64,000 nt of DNA from Bin25 sp026709415 (lineage in GTDB: Bacteria > Bacteroidota > Bacteroidia > Flavobacteriales > Flavobacteriaceae), in contig OZ241330.1 in NCBI GenBank assembly GCA_965200045.1, forward strand, positions 2,232,001-2,296,000. Reading direction: 5' to 3'. Positions within the stretch are counted from its first letter, which is position 1; every line of letters begins with the position of its first letter. The notes beneath the pieces were generated by a model. The model saw only the letters and a list, made by a program, of their open reading frames with translations, did no database searches and was not told where the DNA came from. This document shows, one piece after another, positions 25,738 through 35,479 of the stretch. Made by a program: the position numbers and the translations under genes.

Positions 25738-27873
25738 TTAAGTGTTTGCCGTAGAGGTTAACGCAATAGGGTAGACTTCTAGGCCACCCGCTTCTCTGAT
25801 GAGGGCTGATGCAATAGTAAAAGTCCATCTCGAATCGACAATATCATCAACCAAAAATACCGGTTCTTGTAATATAGATCCCATTAACTCAAACGCGTCA
25901 TCCAGATTGTGACATTGATGAAAACTATTCTGTTGTTCTTTCTGTGGTTTGCTCTTTCCCGTAGCGATCAAAACTTCTAAGAATGGCAAGCCCAGTTTTT
26001 CTGCCAATCTCTTTGAATAAGAACGCACTAATTCTGGTTTTCTAGCTGATGGAATATAAGTGACCCATTTGGGATAAGGATTTGGATTCCATCGCTTTTG
26101 AACCATCTCGGCAACGGCTTCAACAAGATCATTAGTAAAATGTCCATTGATTTTTCCATCCCTAACTATTGATCCCCAGCCATCATCAGCCCATCGTGAT
26201 AAAACTCTTCCCTCAGAAGCCATCAAATCAGATGGTATTCTTCCTTGAAAACCATATTTTGGACAGGCACCTTTTGGGATTTGTTTGCGAGCTTCGATTG
26301 GGAATTCCATCTGTTGGAGGAATTGCTTTGCTTGGATGACAACACTCTTACTGTATTCGTCAACATCTAATGACTGATGGAGGCAATTATCGCATTTCTG
26401 ACACTCTTTTATATGATGGGGATCATTCAGTGCAACTTGCATAAATGCCATTCGACAATCCGTCGAATGGATATAGTTCTGCATTTGCTTCCATTCAATT
26501 CGCCTCTGCCTTGTCAGGCGTTCTATTTTCGATTTGTCTAACTGGAATTCCAAAGCAGTCCGATACCATTTACTTTCAACTTTTATGATTGGAGATGGGG
26601 TTTCTACCGATAGATCTCTGAATACTTTATCGATTGTGCCCCTTCGAATATTTAAATCTTTTTCTATCTGTGGAACAGAAGCTCCATCTTCTAAACTCAA
26701 GTAATCCAAGATTTGATTCACCGTTTGCTCCGATGGAAAAGCGTTAGTCCGAAAATATTCAACAATTTCTGAATCTTCTTTCCCCGATAAAAGAACACCT
26801 GTAGCTTGAGGAATGGCACGACCAGCCCGTCCAACTTGCTGGTAATACGTGATGACAGAACCAGGTGTCTGATAATGAATCACAAAAGCAATATCAGGTT
26901 TATCATAGCCCATCCCAAGAGCACTCGTTGCAACGAGTGTTTTAATCTTATTGTTGAGCAATAAATCTTCGAGATATAAACGATATTGGTCCGTCGATTC
27001 ATATTCTTCAGAAGTAACGCCTGAGTAATAGGCTCGAGCATCTATTCCCTTAAATCGAAGCCAAGCTTGCAGTGTTTCTGAGTCTCTTTTGGTTAATGCA
27101 TAAACAATTCCTGTTCCCGAAAATTTGGGTATCTGTTCCGCTAGCCATGCCATTCTAGTCGCTTGATCAGGAAGAACTATTGCCCTCAATTTTAAGCTCT
27201 CTCGAGTTAATGTTCCTCTGTGGACATGAATGCTTCCAAGTTGGTGTTGAATATCTTCAACAACTCTGTCATTAGCCGTGGCAGTGGTTCCAACCACAGG
27301 TACATTTGGAGGCAATTGCTTGAGTAAGCCAACGATTCGGCGATAATCTGGGCGAAAATCATGACCCCAATCGGATATACAATGGGCTTCATCAATAACA
27401 AGTAATCCCATTCTGCTGGATACAATCTGCAGTAAATTCTTTAAAAATCTTTCGTTTGCAAAACGCTCAGGGGAAACCAATAATAGATCCAACTGATTTT
27501 TTTGAGCTTTAGATTCTATATCGTCCCACTCATCGACATTCGTCGAATTCATGGTGAAAGCATTCAATCCAATTCTTATGGCTGCATCCATTTGATTTCG
27601 CATCAGCGCTAGCAAGGGTGATATAACAAGTGTCAGACCACGGCCTTGATCACGAAGTATTCTCGTAGAAATGAAGTAGACCATACTTTTCCCCCATCCT
27701 GTTCGCTCAAGAACCAAAACACGGCGACTGTGGTTAACTAGTGCATCAATAGCTTCCCATTGCCCTGGTCGAAATTGGACATTTGGATGACCAACGCCCT
27801 CTTGCAAAAGCATCTCTGCATTTTCACGTAGCACCAATGTGTTCCGATGATTGATTTGTGATTCCTTTATCAT
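25738..27873 (-). CDS. RecQ-family helicase fused to a ComF-like phosphoribosyltransferase
   Basis: In this 711-residue protein the helicase part has TGWGKS (residues 58-63, Walker A), DEAHCISDWGHDFRPDY near 158, TTATAN, and the motif VI region YYQQVGRAGRA. A winged helix and a Cys zinc site (C..., then CQKCDNC near 490) follow, as in RecQ. The C-terminal 180 residues contain the PRPP-binding-like VFLVDDIVDSRWT near 670 and YIPSARKPELVRSYSKRLAEKLG, which match ComF-type phosphoribosyltransferases. The fusion unites helicase and nucleotide-salvage folds. Its ATG overlaps the upstream PfkB stop by 4 bp. With the tandem DprA downstream it resembles mobile DNA-processing/defence modules. Confidence 0.85.
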   Translation of the reverse strand: MIKESQINHRNTLVLRENAEMLLQEGVGHPNVQFRPGQWEAIDALVNHSRRVLVLERTGWGKSMVYFISTRILRDQGRGLTLVISPLLALMRNQMDAAIRIGLNAFTMNSTNVDEWDDIESKAQKNQLDLLLVSPERFANERFLKNLLQIVSSRMGLLVIDEAHCISDWGHDFRPDYRRIVGLLKQLPPNVPVVGTTATANDRVVEDIQHQLGSIHVHRGTLTRESLKLRAIVLPDQATRMAWLAEQIPKFSGTGIVYALTKRDSETLQAWLRFKGIDARAYYSGVTSEEYESTDQYRLYLEDLLLNNKIKTLVATSALGMGYDKPDIAFVIHYQTPGSVITYYQQVGRAGRAIPQATGVLLSGKEDSEIVEYFRTNAFPSEQTVNQILDYLSLEDGASVPQIEKDLNIRRGTIDKVFRDLSVETPSPIIKVESKWYRTALEFQLDKSKIERLTRQRRIEWKQMQNYIHSTDCRMAFMQVALNDPHHIKECQKCDNCLHQSLDVDEYSKSVVIQAKQFLQQMEFPIEARKQIPKGACPKYGFQGRIPSDLMASEGRVLSRWADDGWGSIVRDGKINGHFTNDLVEAVAEMVQKRWNPNPYPKWVTYIPSARKPELVRSYSKRLAEKLGLPFLEVLIATGKSKPQKEQQNSFHQCHNLDDAFELMGSILQEPVFLVDDIVDSRWTFTIASALIREAGGLEVYPIALTSTANT

Positions 27874-28784
27874 TGGGTCCTGCAGTCAATGAGTTGATTG
27901 ATTTCATTCTGATCGATTGTTGGATTGGCCCCTGATTTACTAGCTACAATTGCTCCGATCGCGTTTGCTTTTTCAAGAACTTGTTGAGGCTGCGTACCTG
28001 AATGAGTATATAATCCATGAATTAATGTCCCCAGAAAAGAATCGCCTGCACCGACCGTATCAACAACTTTAACAGGAAACCCATCATCAGAATAAAATCT
28101 TTGATTGAAATACAGTATCGCTCCTGAACTTCCCAAAGTCACACAAATATGCTCCAGATTGGTTTTATTGATCAGTTCCTTCATTTGACTTTTTAACTCT
28201 CGGAATGTTATTGAATAGTAACGACATAAGATTTCTAATTCAAAATCATTACATTTTAAAAAATTGGTTTTTTCGATTAAATCTTTAATTAACGGCTGAT
28301 CATAGTATGGATCTCTTAAATTGACATCAAAAACATTGTTTTTAGCAAGGGGGATTAATTTGGAAAGTGTTTGACGACTTTGTGGACAGCGTGAAGAAAG
28401 ACTTCCAAAAATCAAGGCTTTGGATTTTGATACCAAATGGTTCAAATCATTGGAACACTCGATATAATCCCAAGCAACATGTTTTAAAATGTGATAAATA
28501 GGATTCCCTTTATCTAGTGTGACTTCTACCCTTCCCGTTGGATGATTTTTGTCTTGTTGGATAAAATCTACTGGTATTTTTTGTTTCTGCAGAAACGAAA
28601 GTGCCTGTTTTCCATCGGAATCATTTCCAACCCTTGATACTAAAATGGAAGGGTAATTCAATGAATGAATCCTCTGAGCAACATTAAATGGGGCGCCCCC
28701 AATCAGTTTTTTATCAGGAAAGACATCATAGAGAATTTCACCATAGCAAACAATCGGTCTGGAATCTATTGAATCGAGACTCAA
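27870..28784 (-). CDS. PfkB-family carbohydrate kinase (fructokinase-like)
   Basis: This 304-residue ribokinase-fold protein has GGAPFNVAQRIHSL near residue 35, the substrate-side motif, and the anion-hole/catalytic DTVGAGDSFLGTLIHG near residue 242. FDVNLRDPYYD is typical of fructokinase-like members. It phosphorylates a sugar, probably fructose; the substrate is inferred. It follows an SCP2-like gene by 7 bp and overlaps the RecQ fusion by 4 bp, so the whole run may be one transcript. Confidence 0.85.
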   Translation of the reverse strand: MSLDSIDSRPIVCYGEILYDVFPDKKLIGGAPFNVAQRIHSLNYPSILVSRVGNDSDGKQALSFLQKQKIPVDFIQQDKNHPTGRVEVTLDKGNPIYHILKHVAWDYIECSNDLNHLVSKSKALIFGSLSSRCPQSRQTLSKLIPLAKNNVFDVNLRDPYYDQPLIKDLIEKTNFLKCNDFELEILCRYYSITFRELKSQMKELINKTNLEHICVTLGSSGAILYFNQRFYSDDGFPVKVVDTVGAGDSFLGTLIHGLYTHSGTQPQQVLEKANAIGAIVASKSGANPTIDQNEINQLIDCRTQ

Positions 28785-28791
28785 ACCTTCT

Positions 28792-29094
28792 TTAGCTTAA
28801 AAAGTTTTTTAATTGAAGGGCCATCGACATATCTCCCTTTATTCTAATTTTCCTTCTCAGAATAGCCTTCATCGGACTTAACTTTCCTTCTCTAATTTCT
28901 TTGATGGTTTCAGGGGCAATATGGATTTCACAGTCGGCTGAAATATCTTCTTGAATTAATTGATTGATGCCTGAAGTCCCGTCGATAACAACAACTGGAT
29001 AACCCTTGACGACCATTTTGAGTTTGCCGTCAAGCGGTTTTGATTGTTCCACTTTGGCTCTCATCACCTCTAAAACTTTTTGAAATTCTTCCAT
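28792..29094 (-). CDS. SCP2 sterol-carrier-like protein
   Basis: This 100-residue single-domain SCP2-type protein has the family pattern: hydrophobic lead, DCEIHIAPETIKEIREGKL, and KIRIKGDMSMALQL at the C-terminus. Such proteins bind lipids in a hydrophobic tunnel. It is the first gene of the run that continues into the PfkB kinase; the leader contains no obvious promoter motif. The biochemical link to the kinase is unclear. Confidence 0.8.
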   Translation of the reverse strand: MEEFQKVLEVMRAKVEQSKPLDGKLKMVVKGYPVVVIDGTSGINQLIQEDISADCEIHIAPETIKEIREGKLSPMKAILRRKIRIKGDMSMALQLKNFLS

Positions 29095-29318
29095 GTTTTA
29101 TTTCGATTTTTAAGATTTTAAATTTAGGATTCTATATTAATTGCTATTGGTTGAAATTTTCAAGTTAATACAGCATGATGAATTATTGTTTTTATTCTTA
29201 ATCAATTTTTAAAATTAATGAAGGAGGTGATTCTTGGCTTTGCTTAGACATGACTTCATGGAATCTATTTCCTAGATTCCAAATTCGTTAATTTCGGTGA
29301 ATAATTCGTACCAAACCA

Positions 29319-32249
29319 ATGGATAAATATTCTTTTTTAAATGCCGTTCACAGTTCATTTTTTGAACAACAATACCTACAGTATCTAGAAAATCCCGATT
29401 CAATAGAGCCTTCTTGGCGAGCTTTCTTTCAAGGCTATGATTTTGGAACAGAACAAAATGGGGACCAAAACTACATGGAACCTCAACAAAACAATTCATT
29501 CCAAAGTAACACAGCCAATGGTTCTTTACAACCCAATGGTCATGCCCCTGTTATTGTAGAAAACCCTCCTCCAGCCAAAACACCTGTTTTAACAACCCCA
29601 AGTCCTGAACATCCTCAAACTAAATTGGACGATACGGCTTCTAAAGATGCGACAGAAATTGTAATGAAAGAGTTTCAAGTCATCAATTTGATTAACGATT
29701 ACCGAACTCGGGGACATTTATTCACAAAAACAAATCCTGTAAGAAAAAGAAGAGCCTACTTTCCATCCCTCGATATTGAAAATTTTGGTCTTAGCAAAAT
29801 GGACCTTCGAAAAAAATTCAAAGCGGGAGAAATGCTTGGCATCGGGACCACTACCTTGGAGAAAATACTCGAACATCTCGAATCGATTTATTGTGAAGCG
29901 ATTGGTATCGAATATGTGTACCTGCGCAGTGAACGAAAAACGAAGTTCATCGAAGATTATATCCACCAAAATGAAAACAGAACCATTTTTACGGCCAATC
30001 AAAAAATTGAAATTCTCAAAAAATTAAATCAAGCCGTAGCTTTTGAAAGTTTTTTACATAGAAAATACGTCGGTGAAAAACGGTTTTCTTTAGAAGGTGG
30101 AGAATCCCTCATTGCGGCCCTCGATGCCATTATCGAAACTGGAGCTGACAGTGGCGTGATTGATTTTGTCGTGGGAATGGCACACCGAGGACGTTTAAAT
30201 GTCTTGGCTAATGTTTTTGGTAAACCACCTAAAGACATTTTTAATGAATTTGAACAAAAGGATTACCAAGATAGTTCTTTTGACGGCGATGTCAAATATC
30301 ATTTGGGTTGGACTTCCAATCGGTTGACCAAAAAGAGCAAACGGGTGAATCTTACGCTAGCACCAAACCCATCCCATCTAGAATCTGTAGGATCTATTGT
30401 CCAAGGGATAGCACGTTCAAAAATCGATAAAAAATTTCATCAAGATAACGCCAAAGTTGTTTCCATTGTTATTCATGGTGATGCGGCCGTTGCTGGACAA
30501 GGTTTGGCTTATGAACTGATTCAAATGGAGAAACTCAAAGGCTATCAAGTTGGTGGGACCATTCATATTATTGTCAACAACCAAATTGGATTCACGACCG
30601 ATTATCAGGATGGTCGATCCAGTACCTATTGTACTGATATCGCTAAAGTAACTCAATCATTGGTGTTACATGTCAATGCCGATAATGTGGAAGCTGTCGT
30701 GCATGCGGCTGTATTTGCTACAAAATATCGTGACCGATTTCAGTCCGATGTTTTTATTGATTTATTAGGTTACAGAAAATATGGTCATAACGAAGGGGAC
30801 GAGCCTCGATTTACACAACCTCAATTGTATAAAGTCATTGCCAAACACCCCAATCCAAAAGATATTTATGTTCAAAAACTAATACGAGAAAGATATTTGA
30901 ATGAAAAAGAACTGAAGTCTATTGAGCATCAATACGAGACTTATCTTTCTGATCGACATGAAGATTCAAGAAAAGATGAAACGGGACCTGTAGTTACTGC
31001 CTTTATGGAAAATGAATGGAAAGCCTATCAACAAGTTGAAGAAGAGGAGACCATGTTTGATATAGAAACGGGTATTGATGATCAATCGTATCAATTGATT
31101 GGAAAAGCCCTGACCAAGCTCCCAGAGGACACCAAATTTTTAAGACAAATTTTGCGGTTGATAAAAGATCGTAAAAAGATGTTGTTTGAGTCTCACAAAA
31201 TTGATTGGGCCACAGCAGAACACCTAGCTTACGGCTCACTTTTATTGGAAAACCATCATGTTAGGATTTCTGGTCAAGATGTTGAAAGGGGGACCTTTTC
31301 ACATCGTCATGCCATTATTAAAAGTGAAGAAGCTGAAATTGAAATCATTCAACTTAATGAAATAAAAGCTCACCATCAAGGAACATTTAATATTTACAAT
31401 TCCTTACTATCGGAGTATGGTGTTTTAGGATTTGAATATGGCTATGCTCTGAATGATCCCAACACTTTGACTATTTGGGAAGCTCAATTTGGTGATTTTG
31501 CCAATGGGGCTCAAATTATCATCGATCAATATCTGACATCAGCAGAAGCCAAATGGAAAGTTCAAAATGGATTGGTTCTTTACTTACCGCATGGTTATGA
31601 AGGACAAGGGGCCGAACATTCATCTGGACGCATCGAACGTTTTTTACAACTCTGTGCTAGAGGTAATATCTGTGTCGCCAACTGCTCTACACCGGCTAAC
31701 TTTTTCCATTTATTGCGAAGACAAATGAAAGTCGAATACCGAAAACCTCTGATTATTTTCACACCTAAAAGTTTGTTGAGACATCCCCTAGTCATTTCAG
31801 ATAAAAGTGAATTTTTATCTGGACATTTCAAACGTGTCATTCCAGATGAATTAGTCAAACCAAGCGTGTGTAAAACCCTGGTTTTTTGTATGGGTAAATT
31901 TTATTACGATTTATTGGCTGAAAGAGAAAAGAGAAAACGTTTTGATGTGGCTTTGGTACGATTAGAACAAATTTATCCCCTTCCTAAAGATGAAATTCGG
32001 GATATTTTAGAACAATACCATCAAACTAAAGATATTGTTTGGGCACAAGAAGAACCTCGAAATATGGGCGTATGGGCCTTTTTACTGATGCGATTAGAAG
32101 AAGCTAGGAATTTTAGACCTGTCACAAGAAGATTTTATAGTTCTACGGCCTCAGGAAACAAGGCTCGTTATTCCAAACGTCAAAATCAAATTCTAAGTTC
32201 GGTGTTTGACTCATCAATCGATATCTTTGCCCTCACTGTTCATTCATAG
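29319..32249 (+). CDS. sucA: 2-oxoglutarate dehydrogenase E1 component
   Basis: This 976-residue thiamine-diphosphate enzyme decarboxylates 2-oxoglutarate in the TCA cycle and hands succinyl to E2. The N-terminal FLNAVHSSFFEQQYLQYLENP is the E2-binding helix typical of OGDH E1. A Pro/Gln/Asn-rich linker at residues 50-105 makes it longer than the usual about 930. The core has VVGMAHRGRLNVL, IHGDAAVAGQG near 387, YRKYGHNEGDEP, and the C-terminal LPHGYEGQGAEHSSGRIERF. It is followed by the E2 gene after 52 bp, forming a sucAB-type operon. Confidence 0.95.
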   Translation: MDKYSFLNAVHSSFFEQQYLQYLENPDSIEPSWRAFFQGYDFGTEQNGDQNYMEPQQNNSFQSNTANGSLQPNGHAPVIVENPPPAKTPVLTTPSPEHPQTKLDDTASKDATEIVMKEFQVINLINDYRTRGHLFTKTNPVRKRRAYFPSLDIENFGLSKMDLRKKFKAGEMLGIGTTTLEKILEHLESIYCEAIGIEYVYLRSERKTKFIEDYIHQNENRTIFTANQKIEILKKLNQAVAFESFLHRKYVGEKRFSLEGGESLIAALDAIIETGADSGVIDFVVGMAHRGRLNVLANVFGKPPKDIFNEFEQKDYQDSSFDGDVKYHLGWTSNRLTKKSKRVNLTLAPNPSHLESVGSIVQGIARSKIDKKFHQDNAKVVSIVIHGDAAVAGQGLAYELIQMEKLKGYQVGGTIHIIVNNQIGFTTDYQDGRSSTYCTDIAKVTQSLVLHVNADNVEAVVHAAVFATKYRDRFQSDVFIDLLGYRKYGHNEGDEPRFTQPQLYKVIAKHPNPKDIYVQKLIRERYLNEKELKSIEHQYETYLSDRHEDSRKDETGPVVTAFMENEWKAYQQVEEEETMFDIETGIDDQSYQLIGKALTKLPEDTKFLRQILRLIKDRKKMLFESHKIDWATAEHLAYGSLLLENHHVRISGQDVERGTFSHRHAIIKSEEAEIEIIQLNEIKAHHQGTFNIYNSLLSEYGVLGFEYGYALNDPNTLTIWEAQFGDFANGAQIIIDQYLTSAEAKWKVQNGLVLYLPHGYEGQGAEHSSGRIERFLQLCARGNICVANCSTPANFFHLLRRQMKVEYRKPLIIFTPKSLLRHPLVISDKSEFLSGHFKRVIPDELVKPSVCKTLVFCMGKFYYDLLAEREKRKRFDVALVRLEQIYPLPKDEIRDILEQYHQTKDIVWAQEEPRNMGVWAFLLMRLEEARNFRPVTRRFYSSTASGNKARYSKRQNQILSSVFDSSIDIFALTVHS

Positions 32250-32301
32250 TAGTAGATATTATTAAATCCCCTTCTATAGTTCAATCATTAATGTATCAAA
32301 A

Positions 32302-33594
32302 ATGTTAGTTGAAGTAAAAGCTCCTTCACCTGGAGAATCCATATCAGAAATCGAAATTGCCCAATTACTTGTATCCAATGGTGATTTTGTCGAAAAAAAC
32401 CAACTCATTGCAGAACTCGATTCAGATAAAGCCACTCTAGAATTATACTCTGAAGCTAGTGGTGTGATTCAATTTAATGTCTCAGAAGGGGATACCATCA
32501 ATGTGGGTGATGTTGTGTGTAAAATTGATTCATCCATCCAAGCTTCCCCACCGGTTCAACCCCTAGCGTCGGATTCTAAGCCCTCAGTTACTCAACCCCC
32601 ATCCCAATCAAGCCCCAATCTTCCAACCATTGAATCTCTATCAAGTTCACCCGTGGTCACTCCCGTTAGCCCTCCTCAAAACAAACCATCAATTCAACCC
32701 ACCTTAAGAAATAATTCCGTAACGATCCCCTCCCCTGCTGCAAAAAAGATTTTGGCGGAAAAGGGCATCCCGAGCAATCAAGTCACTGGATCGGGTAAAG
32801 GTGGTCGAATCACAAAAGAAGATGCCATTAAAGCCGTGCCTTCGATGGGGACAGCACCACCGGGGACAGAACGATCTTTAACGAGTAAAAAACTCAGTTC
32901 ATTGAGGCGAAAAATTGCTCAACGATTGGTTGATGTGAAAAATCAAACGGCCATGTTGACCACGTTTAATGAAGTCAACATGGAAGCTATTTTTGAATTA
33001 AGAAAAAAACACAAAGAACCCTTTTTTGAAGAACACGGCGTAAAACTTGGATTTATGAGTTTTTTCACTAAAGCCGTTGTGGTTGGATTAAAAGAATTTC
33101 CCGATGTAAACTCCATGATTGATCATGATTATAAAATCACTCACGATTATTACGATATTTCAATTGCTGTTTCTGGACCCCGTGGGCTTTTAGTTCCAGT
33201 GGTTCGTAATGCTGAATTGCTTTCATTTGCTGAAATCGAACAAGAAATCTTTCGGTTGGCCGTCAAAGCGAGAGATGGACAATTAACGATAGATGAAATG
33301 ACTGGCGGAACTTTTACCATCACCAACGGAGGCATCTTTGGTTCCATGCTATCGACTCCGATCATCAATCCCCCTCAATCAGCCATTTTGGGGATGCACA
33401 ATATCATTTCAAGACCCGTGGTGGTCGACAATAAAATTGTTATAAAACCAATGATGTATTTGGCTGTTTCCTATGACCATCGATTAATTGATGGAAAAGA
33501 GTCGGTAGGATTTTTAGTTAAAGTCAAAGAAAATCTGGAAAATCCGGTTGAATTATTGATGGGCGGAAATGAACATCAAGCTTTAGGTCTATAG
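32302..33594 (+). CDS. sucB: 2-oxoglutarate dehydrogenase E2 (dihydrolipoyl succinyltransferase)
   Basis: This 430-residue protein has one lipoyl domain with the lipoylated K43 in DSDKA. A Pro/Ser-rich linker (about 77-135) follows, then a peripheral-subunit-binding domain (SPAAKKILAEKGI ... GKGGRITKEDAI, about 140-175). The catalytic domain carries SYDHRLIDGKE near 390, with the active-site His and Asp of HxxxDG. It transfers the succinyl group to CoA. The 3' end overlaps, tail-to-tail, the retropepsin-like gene on the other strand by 19 bp. The E3 subunit is not in the window. Confidence 0.95.
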   Translation: MLVEVKAPSPGESISEIEIAQLLVSNGDFVEKNQLIAELDSDKATLELYSEASGVIQFNVSEGDTINVGDVVCKIDSSIQASPPVQPLASDSKPSVTQPPSQSSPNLPTIESLSSSPVVTPVSPPQNKPSIQPTLRNNSVTIPSPAAKKILAEKGIPSNQVTGSGKGGRITKEDAIKAVPSMGTAPPGTERSLTSKKLSSLRRKIAQRLVDVKNQTAMLTTFNEVNMEAIFELRKKHKEPFFEEHGVKLGFMSFFTKAVVVGLKEFPDVNSMIDHDYKITHDYYDISIAVSGPRGLLVPVVRNAELLSFAEIEQEIFRLAVKARDGQLTIDEMTGGTFTITNGGIFGSMLSTPIINPPQSAILGMHNIISRPVVVDNKIVIKPMMYLAVSYDHRLIDGKESVGFLVKVKENLENPVELLMGGNEHQALGL

Positions 33595-33998
33595 TTGAAT
33601 TGGAGCGTCATGGTGTTATAATCTATTTGAGCCCCGATTTGTTTCAATAACTCTCCGCCTATAATGGCATCAATAGATTCACATTTGTTTTTGGTCAATT
33701 CTTGATTAATAATGCGCATATCAATGAGTACCATATGGTGTTTTCCTAATTTAAATCTTCCTAGTTTTAACTCACACCTTGAAGTCGGGGTGGCTGAAAC
33801 GTTTTGGCCATTAACCATCAATGCTTGAATCGATTGGCCAAAAGATTGAATGCCAAAATATTTCATTTTTTCTTGATTAACACAACAAATAGAAGCTCCC
33901 GTATCGATCAAAAAAATTCCTTTTTTATTATTGATTTGTCCCTTAGTCAATAGATGTTTTGTTGTGGTGTACCGTAGTTTTGACTTTCCTTTTCTCAA
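33576..33998 (-). CDS. retropepsin-like aspartic protease (clan AA)
   Basis: This 140-residue single-domain protein has the catalytic IDTGAS at residues 31-36 and a second conserved hydrophobic IIGGELLKQIGAQIDY near 112, the psi-loop partner of retroviral-type proteases. A dimer would complete the active site. There is no signal peptide. It is divergent to TatD (45 bp between starts). Small clan-AA proteases of this type are common in Bacteroidota, with unknown targets. Confidence 0.8.
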   Translation of the reverse strand: MRKGKSKLRYTTTKHLLTKGQINNKKGIFLIDTGASICCVNQEKMKYFGIQSFGQSIQALMVNGQNVSATPTSRCELKLGRFKLGKHHMVLIDMRIINQELTKNKCESIDAIIGGELLKQIGAQIDYNTMTLQFNYRPKA

Positions 33999-34043
33999 AA
34001 TAAAATCTTGTGTTTTAGGGTTTAAATCAAAAGTATTCTAAAT

Positions 34044-34820
34044 ATGCATCTAGTCGACACCCATGCGCACCTTTACCTAAAAGAATTTGATCATGATATC
34101 ACTCAAGTGATCAAAAGAGCTAATGATAACCGAGTTAAAGAATTTTTCCTTCCCTGTATTTCTTCAAAACACATCGATTCAATGTATCGACTTGAAAACC
34201 AATTTCCAAATCAAATAAAATTGATGATGGGCCTTCACCCTTGTTCGGTGACTAAAGATTACAAAACCGAATTAAAATGGATGAAAGCCCAATTAGAAAA
34301 AAGATCATTTTATGCCATCGGAGAAATTGGATTGGACTATCACTGGTCAAAACAATTTATAAAAGAACAAATAAAGGCTTTAGAAAATCAAATCCTATGG
34401 GCCATTGGTTATAATTTACCAATCGTATTACATACAAGAGAAAGTTTTAATGATGTTTATGAGATTATTGAAAAACACTATCAACCCTCATTGAGAGGGG
34501 TCTTTCATTGTTTTACGGGATCCCTTGACCAAGCAAAAAAAGCTATCGATCTAGGATTTAAAATAGGGATTGGAGGTGTAGTGACATATAAAAATGGGGG
34601 ATTGGATAAAATTTTACATGAAATACCTATAGAAAGTATCGTTTTAGAAACCGACGCTCCTTATTTAAGTCCGAGTCCATTTCGAGGAAAGCGAAATGAA
34701 CCATCTTATTTAAAATATATTCTTGAAAAAGTATGCGAATGCTACCAACTAGATTCCAAAACGCTCATTGAAAAAACGACTCAAAATGCACAACAATTAT
34801 TTGGTACCTCAGGTTTGTGA
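34044..34820 (+). CDS. tatD: TatD-family metal-dependent hydrolase
   Basis: This 258-residue amidohydrolase-fold protein has the metal-binding H-x-H at the start (VDTHAH), GEIGLDYHW, the third-site H in IVLHTRE, VFHCFTG, and ETDAPYLSPSP, matching the TatD/YcfH DNase family. It is a probable 3'-5' exonuclease or deoxyribonuclease acting in the cytoplasm. Its length is typical. It stands alone on the plus strand; a tRNA-Ser gene follows 157 bp later. Confidence 0.9.
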   Translation: MHLVDTHAHLYLKEFDHDITQVIKRANDNRVKEFFLPCISSKHIDSMYRLENQFPNQIKLMMGLHPCSVTKDYKTELKWMKAQLEKRSFYAIGEIGLDYHWSKQFIKEQIKALENQILWAIGYNLPIVLHTRESFNDVYEIIEKHYQPSLRGVFHCFTGSLDQAKKAIDLGFKIGIGGVVTYKNGGLDKILHEIPIESIVLETDAPYLSPSPFRGKRNEPSYLKYILEKVCECYQLDSKTLIEKTTQNAQQLFGTSGL

Positions 34821-34977
34821 TTTAAACGATTCCAAAAATAAACTGCGATTCGTATATTCCATGATATTCCGTAATCCCTTCATACCACTTATACATTGAG
34901 TCGTGTAAACTCACGAGATAATCTTTAAATCAAAGAGAAACTTCGTTACTTTAATTGAAACTAAATTTGCACCACTT

Positions 34978-35067
34978 AGAGAGGTGGCCGAGTGGTCGAA
35001 GGCGCACGCCTGGAAAGTGTGTATTCCGATTGCATCGGAATCGAGGGTTCGAATCCCTTCCTCTCTG
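34978..35067 (+). tRNA. tRNA-Ser (GGA anticodon)
   Basis: A 7-bp acceptor stem AGAGAGG/CCTCTCT with discriminator G, a D-arm (GGCCGAGTGGTCGAAGGC), an anticodon loop CTGGAAA with anticodon GGA, and a long variable arm (TATTCCGATTGCATCGGAAT) characteristic of Ser. The T-arm GAGGGTTCGAATCCCTT completes the cloverleaf. CCA is not encoded. A TAAATTTG -7 box lies at 34962-34969, correctly placed for transcription from the 5' end. Confidence 0.95.
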
Positions 35068-35188
35068 CGATAACCGCTAAGTTAGACTGTCAACAAAATC
35101 GACGAGAATCGCACCGGTATCAAAAGTAAATACCGAACACTAGATTAAAAATCTTTATAACAAAATGTTTATGAAGTCTTCTTGTCTT

Positions 35189-35278
35189 TTAACAGGTTTC
35201 ACAATTGCAAGGGTTGCATACGCAGTTTTTGCAATCATTCGCCGTACAAGATTCACAACAGTCACAACAATCTTTCAT
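35189..35278 (-). CDS. metallothionein-like Cys-rich micro-protein
   Basis: An ATG-started frame of 29 codons on the minus strand reads MKDCCDCCESCTANDCKNC and ends PCNCETC before TAA. It has eleven cysteines in 29 residues, in CC, CxC and CxxC spacings, the pattern expected of a metal-thiolate cluster peptide. It is surrounded by non-coding sequence between tRNA-Ser and exbB. It matches no metallothionein family that I can name. Such a strong Cys pattern in an open frame is unlikely by chance, but expression is unproven. Confidence 0.55.
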   Translation of the reverse strand: MKDCCDCCESCTANDCKNCVCNPCNCETC

Positions 35279-35479
35279 TGATTTATATAAAAATTCTGAT
35301 TCAAAGATAAAAAAACAACACTGACAAAAATCTTTTTGGGCTAATTCAATTGAGGTTTATAACAGCGACCTGAATTCAGAGTAGCGTTTGACTTTAAAAA
35401 ACTCAAAATATTGTCTCGGAGTTCATTTTTTTATAAAAACTACTATATTTAACGCCAATTAAAATTTAATAAACCTACA

